A stretch of 64,000 bases of DNA. Source: Lentibacillus sediminis. Lineage in GTDB: Bacteria; Bacillota; Bacilli; Bacillales; Amphibacillaceae. The stretch spans positions 186,001 through 250,000 of the forward strand of contig NZ_NIXK01000005.1 in assembly GCF_002763455.1 (NCBI RefSeq), in the 5' to 3' direction. Both the position numbers and the translations under genes were made by a program. Below, piece after piece: positions 1-11,638 of this stretch; within the stretch, counting starts at the first letter, position 1, and every line of letters starts with the position of its first letter. The notes beneath the pieces were generated by a model. That model ran no database searches. It was not told the origin of the DNA and saw only the letters and a program-made list of their open reading frames with translations.

Positions 1-61
1 CGATTAACAGCTGCCATTTATTGCGGTGATGCTTAATGCAGCTGGAAGGAGGAACGAAACG

Positions 62-2590
62 ATGGCAGAGCAAGAACGCCCGCCTGTTCAGGAAATCAAT
101 CTCAGTAAAGAAATGCGTACATCCTTTCTCGATTATGCGATGAGTGTCATTGTTTCCCGGGCACTGCCGGATGTGCGTGACGGCATGAAACCGGTCCATC
201 GCCGGATCCTGTACGCCATGAATGATCTGGGGATGCATGCGGACAAGGCGTATAAAAAATCAGCCCGTATTGTCGGGGATGTAATCGGGAAGTACCACCC
301 GCACGGAGATTCCGCTGTCTATGAAACGATGGTCCGGATGGCACAGGATTTCAGCTACCGGAACATGCTGGTGGACGGACACGGCAACTTCGGCTCAGTG
401 GATGGCGATTCCGCTGCGGCGATGCGGTACACCGAAGCGAGAATGTCCAAGATTTCCATGGAACTGTTAAGAGATATTAACAAAGATACGATTGACTACC
501 AGGATAACTATGATGGTGCGGAGCGGGAGCCAGTTGTTTTGCCGGCAAGATTTCCTAATCTGCTGGTCAACGGAGGAGCAGGAATTGCAGTCGGCATGGC
601 AACCAATATCCCACCGCATAATCTCGCTGAAACCATCAATGCGGTGCTGGCGGTCAGTGAAAATCCGGAAATCACGATTGACGAACTGATGGAAGATTAT
701 ATTCCCGGCCCGGACTTCCCTACTGCCGGGCAGATTCTCGGGAGAAGCGGCATTCGCAAAGCCTATGAAACAGGCAAAGGTTCGCTTACATTAAGAGCGA
801 AAGTCAATATTGAAGAAGATGCAAAAGGCAAGGAAACGATTTTAGTGACCGAGCTGCCGTATCAAGTCAATAAAGCCAGACTGGTTGAGAAAATCGCGGA
901 GCATGTGCGGGAGAAACGGATTGAGGGCATTAGCGATCTCAGGGATGAATCCGACCGCAATGGCATGCGCGTTGTTATTGAACTAAGACGTGACGCCAAT
1001 GCCAATATTGTCCTGAATAATTTGTACAAACATACCGCGCTCCAGACTACATTTGGCGTCAACATGCTTGCTTTGGTGGACGGACAGCCGCACGTTCTGA
1101 CCATCAAGCAATGCTTGGAGCATTATCTCGAGCACCAGAAGGTCATTATCAAACGCCGCACCGCTTTTGAATTGCGCAAAGCAGAAGCACGGGCGCATAT
1201 TTTGGAAGGACTGCGCGTGGCGCTGGACCATCTGGATGAAGTCATCAGCCTGATCCGCAATTCCAACACCGCTGACATTGCCAGGGATGGATTAATGGAA
1301 AACTTTGATCTGTCGGAAAAGCAGGCACAGGCTATCCTCGATATGCGTCTGCAGCGCCTGACCGGCCTAGAGCGGGAGAAAATTGAAGAAGAATACAAAG
1401 AGCTGCAGAAGAAGATTGAGGAATTAAAGGCAATTTTGGCCGATGAGGAAAAAGTTCTGGAAATCATCCGGGAAGAGCTTACCGAGATAAGAGACAAGTA
1501 TCAGGATAAACGCCGTACGGAGATTGTTGCCGGCGGGGCTGACTTTTTCGAGGATGAGGACTTGATCCCTGAGGAAAACATTGTCATTACTCTCACACAT
1601 CAGGGCTATATCAAACGTCTGCCAGCCTCCACGTACCGAACGCAAAAACGCGGCGGCCGTGGCATTCAGGGTATGGGAACCAATGAGGATGACTTTGTGG
1701 AACATCTTGTGTCCACTTCCACCCATGATACGATTCTTTACTTTACGAATAAAGGGAAGGTCTATAAAACGAAGGGCTATGAAGTACCGGAATTCAGCCG
1801 GACGGCCAAAGGAATTCCGATCATCAACCTGCTGCAAGTGGAAAAAGGGGAATGGGTCAATGCGGTGATTTCCGTGAATGAATTCAGTGAAGACTATTTC
1901 TTTTTCTTCACCACCAAGCACGGTATTTCCAAACGTACCTCGCTCTCACAATTCCGGAATATCCGCAAAGGCGGACTGATTGCGGTGGGACTACGCGAAG
2001 AAGATGAGCTGATTTCTGTCAGGCTGACCGATGGTACAAAGGATATGATGATTGCGACAAAAAACGGCTACCTGATTCGTTTTGAGGAAACTCAAATCCG
2101 CACCATGGGCCGTACTGCTGCCGGGGTGAAAGGTATTTCGCTCCGGGGTGACGATGAAGTTATCTCCATGGAAATTCTCGAAGAAGGCTCTAATGTTCTC
2201 CATGTGACCAATAAAGGCTTTGGCAAGCAGACACCGGAAGCAGAATACCGCCGGACCAACCGCGGCGGCAAGGGAATTTTCACCTGCAAACTGGCGGAGA
2301 AAACGGGAGATGTCGCAGCAGTGAAAGCTGTTACCGGTGAAGAAGATCTGATGCTGATCACTGTAGCAGGTGTGCTGATCCGCATCCCGGTACAAGACAT
2401 TTCAGAAACCGGACGGAACACGATGGGTGTGCGACTGATCCGTCTGCAGGAAGAGGAAGAAGTGGCAACCGTCACGAAGATTGAGCAGGAAGAAGAAATA
2501 GAAGAGGGTTCTGAAGAAGCATCAGATACTGATACAAATGAAGAGGAAACTGCAGAAGAAGCGTCAAATACAGAGACAAACGAAGAATAA
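62..2590 (+). CDS. gyrA: DNA gyrase subunit A
   Basis: Breakage-reunion subunit of DNA gyrase, which introduces negative supercoils together with GyrB. The start at 62 is chosen because AAGGAGG sits 9 nt upstream (46-52); an ATG at 26 lacks a ribosome site. The 842-aa product has the catalytic tyrosine at residue 123 ([11 protein letters not shown]). The quinolone-determining segment [10 protein letters not shown] carries Ser84 and Glu88, the usual sensitive residues of Bacilli. A GyrA-box-like QKRGGRG near residue 528 opens the C-terminal DNA-wrapping pinwheel. The tail is very acidic and contains an imperfectly duplicated 11-mer ([11 protein letters not shown] and [11 protein letters not shown]). 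This is the expected first gene after gyrB in the origin region. Confidence 0.98.
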   Translation: MAEQERPPVQEINLSKEMRTSFLDYAMSVIVSRALPDVRDGMKPVHRRILYAMNDLGMHADKAYKKSARIVGDVIGKYHPHGDSAVYETMVRMAQDFSYRNMLVDGHGNFGSVDGDSAAAMRYTEARMSKISMELLRDINKDTIDYQDNYDGAEREPVVLPARFPNLLVNGGAGIAVGMATNIPPHNLAETINAVLAVSENPEITIDELMEDYIPGPDFPTAGQILGRSGIRKAYETGKGSLTLRAKVNIEEDAKGKETILVTELPYQVNKARLVEKIAEHVREKRIEGISDLRDESDRNGMRVVIELRRDANANIVLNNLYKHTALQTTFGVNMLALVDGQPHVLTIKQCLEHYLEHQKVIIKRRTAFELRKAEARAHILEGLRVALDHLDEVISLIRNSNTADIARDGLMENFDLSEKQAQAILDMRLQRLTGLEREKIEEEYKELQKKIEELKAILADEEKVLEIIREELTEIRDKYQDKRRTEIVAGGADFFEDEDLIPEENIVITLTHQGYIKRLPASTYRTQKRGGRGIQGMGTNEDDFVEHLVSTSTHDTILYFTNKGKVYKTKGYEVPEFSRTAKGIPIINLLQVEKGEWVNAVISVNEFSEDYFFFFTTKHGISKRTSLSQFRNIRKGGLIAVGLREEDELISVRLTDGTKDMMIATKNGYLIRFEETQIRTMGRTAAGVKGISLRGDDEVISMEILEEGSNVLHVTNKGFGKQTPEAEYRRTNRGGKGIFTCKLAEKTGDVAAVKAVTGEEDLMLITVAGVLIRIPVQDISETGRNTMGVRLIRLQEEEEVATVTKIEQEEEIEEGSEEASDTDTNEEETAEEASNTETNEE

Positions 2591-2671
2591 GTAATGGCGG
2601 CTCGGAAGCGGGAATGAAGTCAATCATTTTTGCCCGGGCCGTTTTTTGTTTTAGAGCAAAGGGGGAGAACG

Positions 2672-3751
2672 ATGCGTGTGAGGGCAGCACAGCTTGTTCC
2701 AGGCTGTATTTTACTGAAGGATGTGACAGGGAAAACCGGAAGACCGCTGATTGCAAGAAAGACTGTCTTAACCGAAGCACATTTGGACATCCTGAAAATG
2801 TTTTTAGTCGAGAACGTGGAAGTGGGCCAGACATTGGAAGACGGCAGTACTTTTGTACCGGAGGATGTACCGGATAAAGAACCCAAACGCCAGGAGCCCG
2901 CAGCAGAGACCAAGCTTTCTTTTTCAGAACATTTCCGGCTTGTCGCAGCAGGCTATGAAAAGCTGTTCCAGGACTGGCAGAATGGGGTGCCCATGGATAT
3001 TGCTGCCGCCAGAAAGTTTATTCTCCCGCTTTTGGAGCAGCTGGAGGGAATGGAGGAGCTGCATACCTGTATTACCAGGCCATCGGGATTTTACCAGCAT
3101 AATGCCACGGTTGCCGTTCTGGCAGCAGCGACGGCGAAAAAGCTCGGCTGGACGAAGGGCGAATGGCTGCAAATCGGGCTGGCTGGTTTCTTGAGTGATT
3201 GCGGCATGAGCCGGCTTGATCCGCATATGATCTCAAGCGGGGTTTGGCTCTCTGATGAGGCGGATGAGGAGATGAAAAAGCACTCCACATACTCGTACCG
3301 GATGCTGGAAAAAGCCCCTGCCATTACGAAAAAAGTAAAACTGGCCATGCTGCAGCATCATGAACGCCTGGATGGAAGTGGCTATCCGCTCGGTGTCGCC
3401 AATGAACAGATTCATCCATCGGCCAGGATCCTTGCGGTGTGCGATGCTTATTCGAGACAGCTGATTAATCAGGCAAACGGTCATGTGGCATCCCCCTACC
3501 AGGCGCTGGAGGCGATTCATGAGGGAAAATTCACCCGGTTTGATCATCAAGTGGTGGAAGCGCTGAGCAAGCTGATTGTCAATTTTTCCATCGGCTCCAA
3601 AGTGAAGTTGTCCGATCAAACCACCGGCCAGGTCGTCTTTATGGATGAAAAACATCCCGTGAGGCCGCTCGTTCAGCTCCACGGGCAGGATGCTATTGTC
3701 CCATTGAAGGAACGAAGTGATTTGTATATTAGTGAGGTGCTGCTGTCTTAG
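2672..3751 (+). CDS. HD-GYP-type phosphodiesterase-like protein, degenerate HD motif
   Basis: Member of the HD-GYP family, whose active forms hydrolyse cyclic di-GMP. ATG 2672 follows GGGGGAG with good spacing; the frame opens earlier at 2630 without a ribosome site. Of the family motifs, His143 (HNATVAV), His204, HHE at 229-231 and GYP at 237-239 are visible. The eponymous HD is replaced by Ser175-Asp176 (FLSDCGMSRLD instead of LHDIGK), and the following GK is also lost. The first 70 residues form an N-terminal domain common to HD-GYP proteins of Bacillaceae. Catalysis may therefore be weakened or lost, leaving a binding or regulatory role; this is inference. It lies 81 nt after gyrA, possibly co-transcribed. 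Confidence 0.85.
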   Translation: MRVRAAQLVPGCILLKDVTGKTGRPLIARKTVLTEAHLDILKMFLVENVEVGQTLEDGSTFVPEDVPDKEPKRQEPAAETKLSFSEHFRLVAAGYEKLFQDWQNGVPMDIAAARKFILPLLEQLEGMEELHTCITRPSGFYQHNATVAVLAAATAKKLGWTKGEWLQIGLAGFLSDCGMSRLDPHMISSGVWLSDEADEEMKKHSTYSYRMLEKAPAITKKVKLAMLQHHERLDGSGYPLGVANEQIHPSARILAVCDAYSRQLINQANGHVASPYQALEAIHEGKFTRFDHQVVEALSKLIVNFSIGSKVKLSDQTTGQVVFMDEKHPVRPLVQLHGQDAIVPLKERSDLYISEVLLS

Positions 3752-3794
3752 GCGGTATTTTTAGTAATTGCCATTGTCTTGTTGATAGAAAGTG

Positions 3795-4110
3795 CGGCAT
3801 GGACCATCGCTACGGAAATACCCCTCGCACCTGCTGAGCGCTGGTGAGCCTCCTCGCGCTGTCTCCGCTTGAGGGGTCTCACCTATGCTTATCATCCCGC
3901 AGGAGTCTCGGGGTATTTTCTCCGCTGGGTGATGCGCTTTGTAACTTAATTCACAGCTATCCACTCTGTAGAGGGTTGATCTTCGCTGTGGGAAGCCGAC
4001 TCCTGCGGGAAAAGCAACAGCTAGACCTGAGCAGGAAGCGGTTTTCTTCCGAGGAGGCTGAGGCGTTGCCCGCGGAAAGCGGCTTCCCGTAGCGGAAATC
4101 AACAAGCACT
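3795..4110. repeat. Structured intergenic repeat with nested inverted repeats
   Basis: This noncoding stretch fills the 522-nt gap between the HD-GYP gene and the ATP-grasp gene. It contains nested inverted repeats: AGCCTCCTCG (3847-3856) pairs with CGAGGAGGCT (4050-4059), and TCCCGCAGGAGTC (3895-3907) pairs perfectly with GACTCCTGCGGGA (3998-4010). The GC-rich text ending in GCGGAAAGCGG resembles dispersed intergenic repeats common in Bacillaceae genomes. No protein-coding signal was seen. The rest of the gap (4111-4273) is AT-rich leader for the next gene. Confidence 0.6.
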
Positions 4111-4273
4111 CATGTCGGTAAAACAACATATTCCTTTTATATCGGACGAGTAATCACAGCTCCGATTTTTATTAAATCAGCCCACCCCAAAGTGTTTTCA
4201 ACATGCCCAAAAGGGGTATACTCACAGAATTATATTACAGATTAGCGATTCACTGCTGCAACAGGAGGACATC

Positions 4274-5482
4274 ATGAAACAGTTACCATTTATCCCAATT
4301 ATCGTCGGAACAGACATCAATGCCTATAATATGGCGATTTCATTTCATGAAGCCTATGGAGTCAAACCGATTTTAATCGGCAAAATGCAAATGGGCTTTA
4401 CCAATCTCAGTTCGGTGATGGAACGGATTGAAATCCATCCAGATCTGACGGAAAACTTCGTGCCGGTGCTCACAAAACTGGCGGAGAAACTCCAGACAGA
4501 CGGAAAAAAACTGCTGCTGGTCGGCACCAATGATGCTTATGTAAGGTTAATGATTGAAAATGAACAGGAACTTAAACGGCATTACGTGTTTCATTCCATT
4601 GGCGAGCCGCTCATGAATCAGCTTCAGAATAAGGCAAACTTCTATCCCCTCTGTGATGCGCACGGGATTGAAACACCGAAGACATTTATCTATGACTGTG
4701 CAAATCCCGTGCCGTTTAACGAACCGATGACCTACCCGGTGATTATCAAACCAAGTAATGGCATTGAGTATTATGCCAACTCTTTTCCCGGGCAGAAGAA
4801 GGTGTACCGGGTCGAAACCGAGGAGGAAGCAAAGGGTGTCATTGACAAAATTACCGAGAGCGGCTACCGGGATGAGCTGATCATTCAGGATTTCATTCCG
4901 GGTGATGACACGTATATGTGGGATTCGGTGGTTTACATCAATTCCCGGGGGAAAACCGAGCTGGTGACATTCGGACAGGTCGTGCTGCAGGAACACACCG
5001 CAACGGCGATCGGCAACTATACGGCCGTGATTTCCCGCTATCACGAAGAAATGATGCAAAAACTGCAGCAGTTCCTCGAATCGGTCGGCTATGTCGGCTT
5101 TGCCAATTTTGATATGAAATATGACGAGCGGGACGGCAAGTTCAAAGTGTTTGAAGTGAACATCCGCCAGGGTCGCTCCAGCTATTACGTGACAGCGCTC
5201 GGCCATAATATGGCTTCCTATCTCGTGGAGGACCTGATCGAAGGAAAAGATAAACCCCTCACCTATCTGGATGAGGAGTTTCTGTTTTCGGTTGTGCCAA
5301 AAGCAGTTCTGCGCAAGTTTGTGGACAACAAGGACGTGAGACAGGATGTCAAGCGCCTGATCAAACAAGGCCGCTGGGGCAATCCGTTATTTTATAAAAA
5401 CGACAAAAGCTTGAAGCGGAAATTGTATTTGCTGCTCAGGCAGATCAATTATTACCGTAAATATAAAAACAATAGCTGGTAA
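4274..5482 (+). CDS. ATP-grasp ligase resembling D-aspartate ligase
   Basis: 402-aa ATP-grasp carboxylate-amine ligase. ATG 4274 follows CAGGAGGAC. Visible features are the ATP-grasp central lysine region (YPVIIKPSN), IIQDFIPGDD, GFANFDMKYDERDG and the metal-binding end FEVNIRQGRSSYY. From memory these blocks match the Enterococcus faecium D-aspartate ligase Aslfm, which attaches D-Asp to the lysine side chain of UDP-MurNAc-pentapeptide to build a D-Asp cross-bridge. Length also matches that family. No racemase gene is adjacent. A role in cell-wall cross-bridge formation is plausible but inferred; another amino acid substrate is possible. It occupies the place where B. subtilis carries the rrnO operon. 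A hairpin terminator follows. Confidence 0.75.
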   Translation: MKQLPFIPIIVGTDINAYNMAISFHEAYGVKPILIGKMQMGFTNLSSVMERIEIHPDLTENFVPVLTKLAEKLQTDGKKLLLVGTNDAYVRLMIENEQELKRHYVFHSIGEPLMNQLQNKANFYPLCDAHGIETPKTFIYDCANPVPFNEPMTYPVIIKPSNGIEYYANSFPGQKKVYRVETEEEAKGVIDKITESGYRDELIIQDFIPGDDTYMWDSVVYINSRGKTELVTFGQVVLQEHTATAIGNYTAVISRYHEEMMQKLQQFLESVGYVGFANFDMKYDERDGKFKVFEVNIRQGRSSYYVTALGHNMASYLVEDLIEGKDKPLTYLDEEFLFSVVPKAVLRKFVDNKDVRQDVKRLIKQGRWGNPLFYKNDKSLKRKLYLLLRQINYYRKYKNNSW

Positions 5483-5489
5483 GTTACGC

Positions 5490-5530
5490 CGCAGCCTGTG
5501 TTCCTGAGAGGAACGCTGGGTGCGGTTTTT
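5490..5530 (+). terminator. Rho-independent terminator after ATP-grasp gene
   Basis: A hairpin beginning CGCAGCC and closing TGGGTGCG, with inner TTCCT/AGGAA pairing, is followed by GGTTTTT, 8 nt after the stop codon of the ATP-grasp gene. The rest of the intergenic DNA to 5635 shows no gene. Confidence 0.75.
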
Positions 5531-5635
5531 GCATTTAACTCTCTTGGTAGGGAAAGCGCTGAAACTAGAGCTACAACCGCTGAACCGAGTGTAATCCAGA
5601 CCAACATACACTCCGCTCTGCCCACTTTCACTCTA

Positions 5636-6586
5636 TCACTGCCCCTGCTTGAGAATCTCCCCCACGAGAAAAGGTATTTTCCCGACGGCTGCCCTCAAGT
5701 AATGACAGATCACTGAGTAATCTATGTCGGCTTTGGCGGCGAACAGCTCTCCCCAGTACTCCGTTTCATAGCGACTGATCATGCTCAGGTTGTATAAAAG
5801 CAGATAATGTACCAGCACTTCAGGCAAGGGACGCGCGGCATCGCGGTTTTTTGGAAAATAGATCTCTTGTTTTTCCATATGCAGCTGAAATGGCGCAGTT
5901 CCCGACGATAGTGGCTCTGCCAGCTCCACATTTAGTGTATTCTCCTTCGTATCGGCATGAAGGATGGCCGGCAGGTAGGCGGAAATCCGGCTGATAAACG
6001 CCCTCTCGGTTAAATGATAGCTGTCCAGTAATATGTGGGGAAAGCTCAGACTGGTAGTACCTGCCCTGCCAATGGAGACCGAGGGTGCACTGCCCCCAAG
6101 CGAAAGAAAGTCACTCATCTCAGGTATCCGTCCGAAAAGATCTGCCATCTGTATTTTGGAAAACGTCGTGAATTCAATAGCAAATACATGGTGGGCGGCA
6201 TAGCTGAACAGGCCATTCTGCTGAATCTTCACCTCATCCTGCAAAAATGTATAATCTTTCTTCTTCCGCTTTCTGGCAGACACCCCGTGTGCCAGCATCG
6301 AAGTCGACTCCGGATAGTCCGGTCTGCTCGTTAACAGACAGGCCTTTAACAAATGCACCAGCCCGTAAAAATACAAAAGCGGCTGTAAGCGGATATCCAC
6401 CCGTTCTGCCTCCTGAAGGAACATCTCCCCCTCCTCCAGGTAGTACATGAACCGGCTCGAGTTCTCAAAGCTTTTGGCCCCTGCTCCAGGCATATCCAGC
6501 TTTTCGTAGCACGCCTGCAAATAGCTCTGGCTGTTTTCCAGATTTTGCAGATAGGTATAAAATGCCTTGGTCCCCGCTTGATCCAT
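5636..6586 (-). CDS. yaaC: YaaC-family protein
   Basis: 316-aa protein of unknown function that matches B. subtilis YaaC in length, orientation and position (reverse strand, directly upstream of guaB). Recognisable text includes SSRFMYYLEEGE and FYGLVHLLKACLLTSRPDYP near the N terminus and a late segment with a conserved SRYETEYWGE. No signal peptide or membrane helix is evident. An AGGAGAA-type ribosome site precedes the ATG. No enzymatic motif was recognised. The call rests on synteny plus sequence resemblance; the biological role is unknown. Confidence 0.85.
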   Translation of the reverse strand: MDQAGTKAFYTYLQNLENSQSYLQACYEKLDMPGAGAKSFENSSRFMYYLEEGEMFLQEAERVDIRLQPLLYFYGLVHLLKACLLTSRPDYPESTSMLAHGVSARKRKKKDYTFLQDEVKIQQNGLFSYAAHHVFAIEFTTFSKIQMADLFGRIPEMSDFLSLGGSAPSVSIGRAGTTSLSFPHILLDSYHLTERAFISRISAYLPAILHADTKENTLNVELAEPLSSGTAPFQLHMEKQEIYFPKNRDAARPLPEVLVHYLLLYNLSMISRYETEYWGELFAAKADIDYSVICHYLRAAVGKIPFLVGEILKQGQ

Positions 6587-6640
6587 CTAGGTTCTCCTCC
6601 CGTTAACAAAATTTAGAATCTATTTATTTTGATCAACATG

Positions 6641-6669
6641 TTGAAAAAGCCAAATTGTTGGCGTATTGT
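6641..6669 (+). promoter_or_regulatory. Candidate sigma-A promoter of guaB
   Basis: TTGAAA at 6641-6646 and TATTGT at 6664-6669 are separated by 17 nt, about 115 nt before the guaB start. The match to consensus is moderate. No guanine or other riboswitch fold was recognised in the leader. Confidence 0.4.
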
Positions 6670-6695
6670 ATATTAAAATAGGATTATCTGCTTAG

Positions 6696-8255
<1,560 letters not shown>

Positions 8256-8344
8256 TTTTTCAGGGATGTCTGTAAATGGGGACATCGCCTTCACGTTATT
8301 TAAAGGTGGGATACGGTGTCCCATGTATATGTAATAAAATTTTC

Positions 8345-8387
8345 ATAGACGGGGTACCAGAAACATCATTCCCCGTCTATTTTTTTG
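8345..8387 (+). terminator. Rho-independent terminator after guaB
   Basis: Perfect 10-bp stem ATAGACGGGG (8345-8354) and CCCCGTCTAT (8371-8380), followed by TTTTTT. Confidence 0.9.
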
Positions 8388-8475
8388 TTGGTGAATGTGG
8401 TAAAATAATCAAGGACATAGAAAAATAGAGTTCCAGAAAAACATAGATTAATCTACAGGTGGAGGTACGTGAAAG

Positions 8476-9813
8476 GTGAAATATACGAGAAAGAAAATGT
8501 TATTGTCGCTTGCCCTTATAGCCTTAATGATAAGTGCTGTTTTTGCCCAGCCACTTTCCGCACAGGCAGCTGCACCGCCGGAATTGGATGCGGAATCAGC
8601 GATCTTGGTAGATGCATCGTCCGGTAAAATCCTGTATGCGAAAAATGCGGATATGGCCATGCCGCCTGCCAGTATGACCAAGATGATGACCGAATACCTG
8701 GTGCTGGAGGCAATTGAAGAAGGGCAGATCAGCTGGGATACGACCACACAAATCAGTGATTACCCTTACAGCATCGCTCGTAACCCGAACTTTTCGGGGG
8801 GTGTTGGTATAAGGCAGAATCAAGACTATACGGTACGTGAATTATATGAAGCGATGGCCGTTTTTTCCGATAATTCGACAACCATCGCACTTGCGGAACT
8901 GATCGCAGGCACGGAAACCGAATTTGTGCAAATGATGAACGATAAAGCGGAAGAACTGGGACTTCCTGAATATAAATTTGTCAATTCCACCGGGTTGAAC
9001 AACGCTTCGCTTGGCGATAACCGCCCGGAAGGAACCGACCCGAACGGCTCCAATCTGTTGTCGGCCGAGTCGGCTGCCCTGCTCGCTTATCATCTGGTGA
9101 ATGATTTCCCGGATGCACTGGAAATCTCCAGCATGACGGAAGTAGAGTTTGCCGGGCATACGATTGAAAACCTGAACTGGATGCTGCCACATGATGCGAC
9201 CTTCCTGCAGCAATTTCATTATGAAGGCATGGACGGCCTGAAAACCGGGAACACCGAGCTTGCCGGCTATACATTTACCGGTACGGCGAAACAAAATGGC
9301 ACCAGACTGATTTCTGTGGTGATGAAAACCGACAGCAAACAGGCACGTTTTCAGCAAACCGCCAAACTGATGGATTACGGATTTAATAATTTCGCAACCC
9401 AAGAAATTGTCCCTGCAGGCTATCAAAAAGAAGGAGAATCCACTCTTCCTGTAGCCAAAGGGAAAGAAAATGAGCTCGCCGTCTCCACGGCCGAAAGCAT
9501 TACCCTGCCGGTAAAAAACGGTGAGGAAGACTTATACAGCGTGGAGTACCAGATTCCGGAAGAAACCCTCAATGAGGACGGTGAACTGATTGCCCCGATT
9601 GAAGAAGGAGAAACCGTCGGTACGGCAACGCTCGTCTATGAGGGAGAAACGGATCACGGCTATATTTTTGACGAAACAAGCGGAACGGTGAATCTCGTCG
9701 CAAACAGCACCGTGGAAAAGGACAATTGGTTCATGCTTAGCATGGGAGCAGTTGGCGACTTTTTCGGCAACATGTTCACCACATCCGTGAACTGGGTTAA
9801 AGGATTATTTTAA
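8476..9813 (+). CDS. dacA: D-alanyl-D-alanine carboxypeptidase (PBP5 type)
   Basis: Trims the terminal D-Ala from peptidoglycan stem peptides on the outer face of the membrane. GTG 8476 is the start, with GGAGGT 9 nt upstream; translation from GTG gives a normal Sec signal peptide ending near AQAAA. Serine-protease-like penicillin-binding motifs are all present: SMTK (Ser66, Lys69), SDN at 131-133 and KTG at 256-258. After the catalytic domain comes the beta-rich PBP5 C-terminal domain. An amphipathic C-terminal segment ending NWVKGLF probably anchors it to the membrane. The 445-aa length equals that of the B. subtilis enzyme, as does its place after guaB. Confidence 0.96.
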   Translation: MKYTRKKMLLSLALIALMISAVFAQPLSAQAAAPPELDAESAILVDASSGKILYAKNADMAMPPASMTKMMTEYLVLEAIEEGQISWDTTTQISDYPYSIARNPNFSGGVGIRQNQDYTVRELYEAMAVFSDNSTTIALAELIAGTETEFVQMMNDKAEELGLPEYKFVNSTGLNNASLGDNRPEGTDPNGSNLLSAESAALLAYHLVNDFPDALEISSMTEVEFAGHTIENLNWMLPHDATFLQQFHYEGMDGLKTGNTELAGYTFTGTAKQNGTRLISVVMKTDSKQARFQQTAKLMDYGFNNFATQEIVPAGYQKEGESTLPVAKGKENELAVSTAESITLPVKNGEEDLYSVEYQIPEETLNEDGELIAPIEEGETVGTATLVYEGETDHGYIFDETSGTVNLVANSTVEKDNWFMLSMGAVGDFFGNMFTTSVNWVKGLF

Positions 9814-9850
9814 GGGAACGATAAACGAAGAGCTTACAGGGGGAAATAAC

Positions 9851-10735
9851 ATGACCAACAGAGGTACAGAGCGCGTCAAACGCGGAATGGCAGAAATGCA
9901 AAAAGGCGGCGTAATTATGGATGTCGTCAATGCCGAGCAGGCAAAAATCGCTGAGGAAGCAGGCGCGGTTGCTGTTATGGCATTGGAACGGGTTCCTTCC
10001 GATATCCGTGCGGCCGGCGGGGTAGCGCGCATGGCGGATCCAACGATCACAGAAGAAGTGCTGAATGCCGTCTCCATCCCGGTAATGGCCAAAGCCCGCA
10101 TCGGCCACATTGTCGAAGCCCGCGTATTGGAAGCAATGGGCGTGGATTATATTGATGAAAGTGAAGTACTGACACCAGCAGATGAAGTGTATCATCTTAG
10201 CAAATCGGATTACACGGTACCATTTGTCTGCGGCTGCCGCAACCTGGGAGAAGCAGCACGTCGAATTGGTGAAGGTGCCTCCATGTTGCGGACCAAAGGT
10301 GAACCGGGAACCGGGAACATCGTAGAAGCTGTAAGCCATATGCGTCAAGTGCAATCAGAAATTCGCAGACTAAGTTCCATGTCCAAAGATGAGGTCATGA
10401 CTTATGCCAAGGAAATCGGCGCACCATTTGAATTGTTGCTGGAAATTCGCGAGGAAGGCCGGTTGCCAGTCGTTAACTTTGCTGCTGGCGGAATCGCTAC
10501 TCCATCCGATGCTGCGCTGATGATGGAACTGGGCGCAGACGGGGTATTTGTCGGATCCGGTGTTTTCAAATCGGCCAACCCGGCGAAATTTGCCAAAGCG
10601 ATTGTCGAAGCAACGACACACTATCAGGATTACACGCTGATCGCTGAACTTTCCAAAGATCTTGGCAAAGCGATGCAAGGGCTTGATATGAGCACCCTGG
10701 AAGCGCATGACCGCATGCAGGATCGCTCTGAATAG
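9851..10735 (+). CDS. pdxS: Pyridoxal 5'-phosphate synthase, PdxS lyase subunit
   Basis: Builds PLP from ribose 5-phosphate, glyceraldehyde 3-phosphate and ammonia supplied by PdxT. The 294-aa TIM-barrel protein retains Asp24, the Schiff-base Lys81 (MAKARIGH) and Lys149 (RTKGEPGTG) of the family. GGGGGAA precedes the ATG. It lies 37 nt after dacA and 15 nt before pdxT, forming the standard pdxST pair. Confidence 0.98.
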   Translation: MTNRGTERVKRGMAEMQKGGVIMDVVNAEQAKIAEEAGAVAVMALERVPSDIRAAGGVARMADPTITEEVLNAVSIPVMAKARIGHIVEARVLEAMGVDYIDESEVLTPADEVYHLSKSDYTVPFVCGCRNLGEAARRIGEGASMLRTKGEPGTGNIVEAVSHMRQVQSEIRRLSSMSKDEVMTYAKEIGAPFELLLEIREEGRLPVVNFAAGGIATPSDAALMMELGADGVFVGSGVFKSANPAKFAKAIVEATTHYQDYTLIAELSKDLGKAMQGLDMSTLEAHDRMQDRSE

Positions 10736-10750
10736 AAAGAAGGAATAAAC

Positions 10751-11341
10751 ATGACAACCATTGGTGTACTCGCCCTGCAAGGTGCTGTCCGCGAGCATAT
10801 CCGCACCGTGGAAGCCTGCGGGGTGCAGGCAGTCGAAATAAAACGCAAAGAGCAATTGAATGAAGTGGACGGATTGATTTTGCCCGGCGGGGAAAGCACG
10901 ACAATGCGCCGGCTGATCGACAGCTACGGATTTTTTGATGCCATCCGGCAGTTCGGTGGTGAGGGCAAGCCGATTTTCGGTACCTGTGCTGGGCTGATCC
11001 TGATGACAAGTGCCATTGAAGGTCAGGAGCAGGCGCATCTTGGACTGATGGACATGAAGGTGGCGCGCAACGCTTTCGGGCGTCAGGTGGCCAGCTTTGA
11101 AGCGGAACTGAAAATTGCCCATGTAGCAGAGGATTTCAATGCCGTGTTCATTCGCGCGCCATATATCACTGAAGCCGGGCCGGATGTCGAGGTGCTTGCC
11201 ACCTATCAGGACCGGATCGTGGCAGCACAGGCAGGCCATTATCTCTGTGCAGCATTTCATCCGGAACTGACCGACGATGACCGTTTCATCGCCTATTTTG
11301 TACAGATGGTGAAAAAATCCTTGCAAACACTTGCATCTTAA
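10751..11341 (+). CDS. pdxT: Pyridoxal 5'-phosphate synthase, PdxT glutaminase subunit
   Basis: Class I glutamine amidotransferase that releases ammonia and channels it to PdxS in a 12+12 complex. The 196-aa protein shows the oxyanion motif LPGGEST, nucleophile Cys79 (FGTCAGL) and the His170/Glu172 pair (FHPEL) that completes the triad. GAAGGAATAAAC precedes the ATG, 15 nt after pdxS, so both are surely co-translated from one message. Confidence 0.98.
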   Translation: MTTIGVLALQGAVREHIRTVEACGVQAVEIKRKEQLNEVDGLILPGGESTTMRRLIDSYGFFDAIRQFGGEGKPIFGTCAGLILMTSAIEGQEQAHLGLMDMKVARNAFGRQVASFEAELKIAHVAEDFNAVFIRAPYITEAGPDVEVLATYQDRIVAAQAGHYLCAAFHPELTDDDRFIAYFVQMVKKSLQTLAS

Positions 11342-11372
11342 ATGAAACTTGGCTATGATATAACATAATCAT

Positions 11373-11611
11373 AAAAAGTGCTGACAGGAAGCAGTAGCAG
11401 CTGTTCCTTCCGAAGAGAGTCGATGGCTGGTGTGAATCGATGCTGGAAGGCTGTGAATCCATCCTTGAACTGGTCTGCCGAACCGCTTATTTAAGCAGAC
11501 CCGGCCAGGTGCCGTTATCACCTGTGAGCCGGAAGAGTGTATCTTCAACAAGGGTGGCAACGCGGGAGGCAAACTCTCGTCCCTATATTTTATAGGGGCG
11601 GGAGTTTTTTG
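11373..11611 (+). promoter_or_regulatory. Serine T-box riboswitch
   Basis: A tRNA-sensing T-box leader. The T-box sequence AAGGGTGGCAACGCGGG lies at 11550-11566. A terminator follows, with arms AACTCTCGTCCCTA and TAGGGGCGGGAGTT, then TTTTTT. In stem I the bases GTGAATCCATCC place the specifier codon UCC at 11458-11460, a serine codon, so uncharged tRNA-Ser should promote antitermination. The first gene downstream is pncA, with serS second. Confidence 0.92.
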
Positions 11612-11638
11612 TTGTTTGAAATATATTAAAAGGAGTGA

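Noticed and set aside
3752-4273. rRNA operon expected between gyrA and guaB
   Set aside because: No 16S, 23S or 5S sequence is present; the gap contains only a structured repeat.
4547-5368. 273-codon minus-strand ORF
   Set aside because: Exactly antisense to the ATP-grasp gene; composition is that of a shadow frame and it has no ribosome site.
10370-11326. 318-codon minus-strand ORF
   Set aside because: Antisense to pdxS/pdxT, both of which have clear catalytic motifs.
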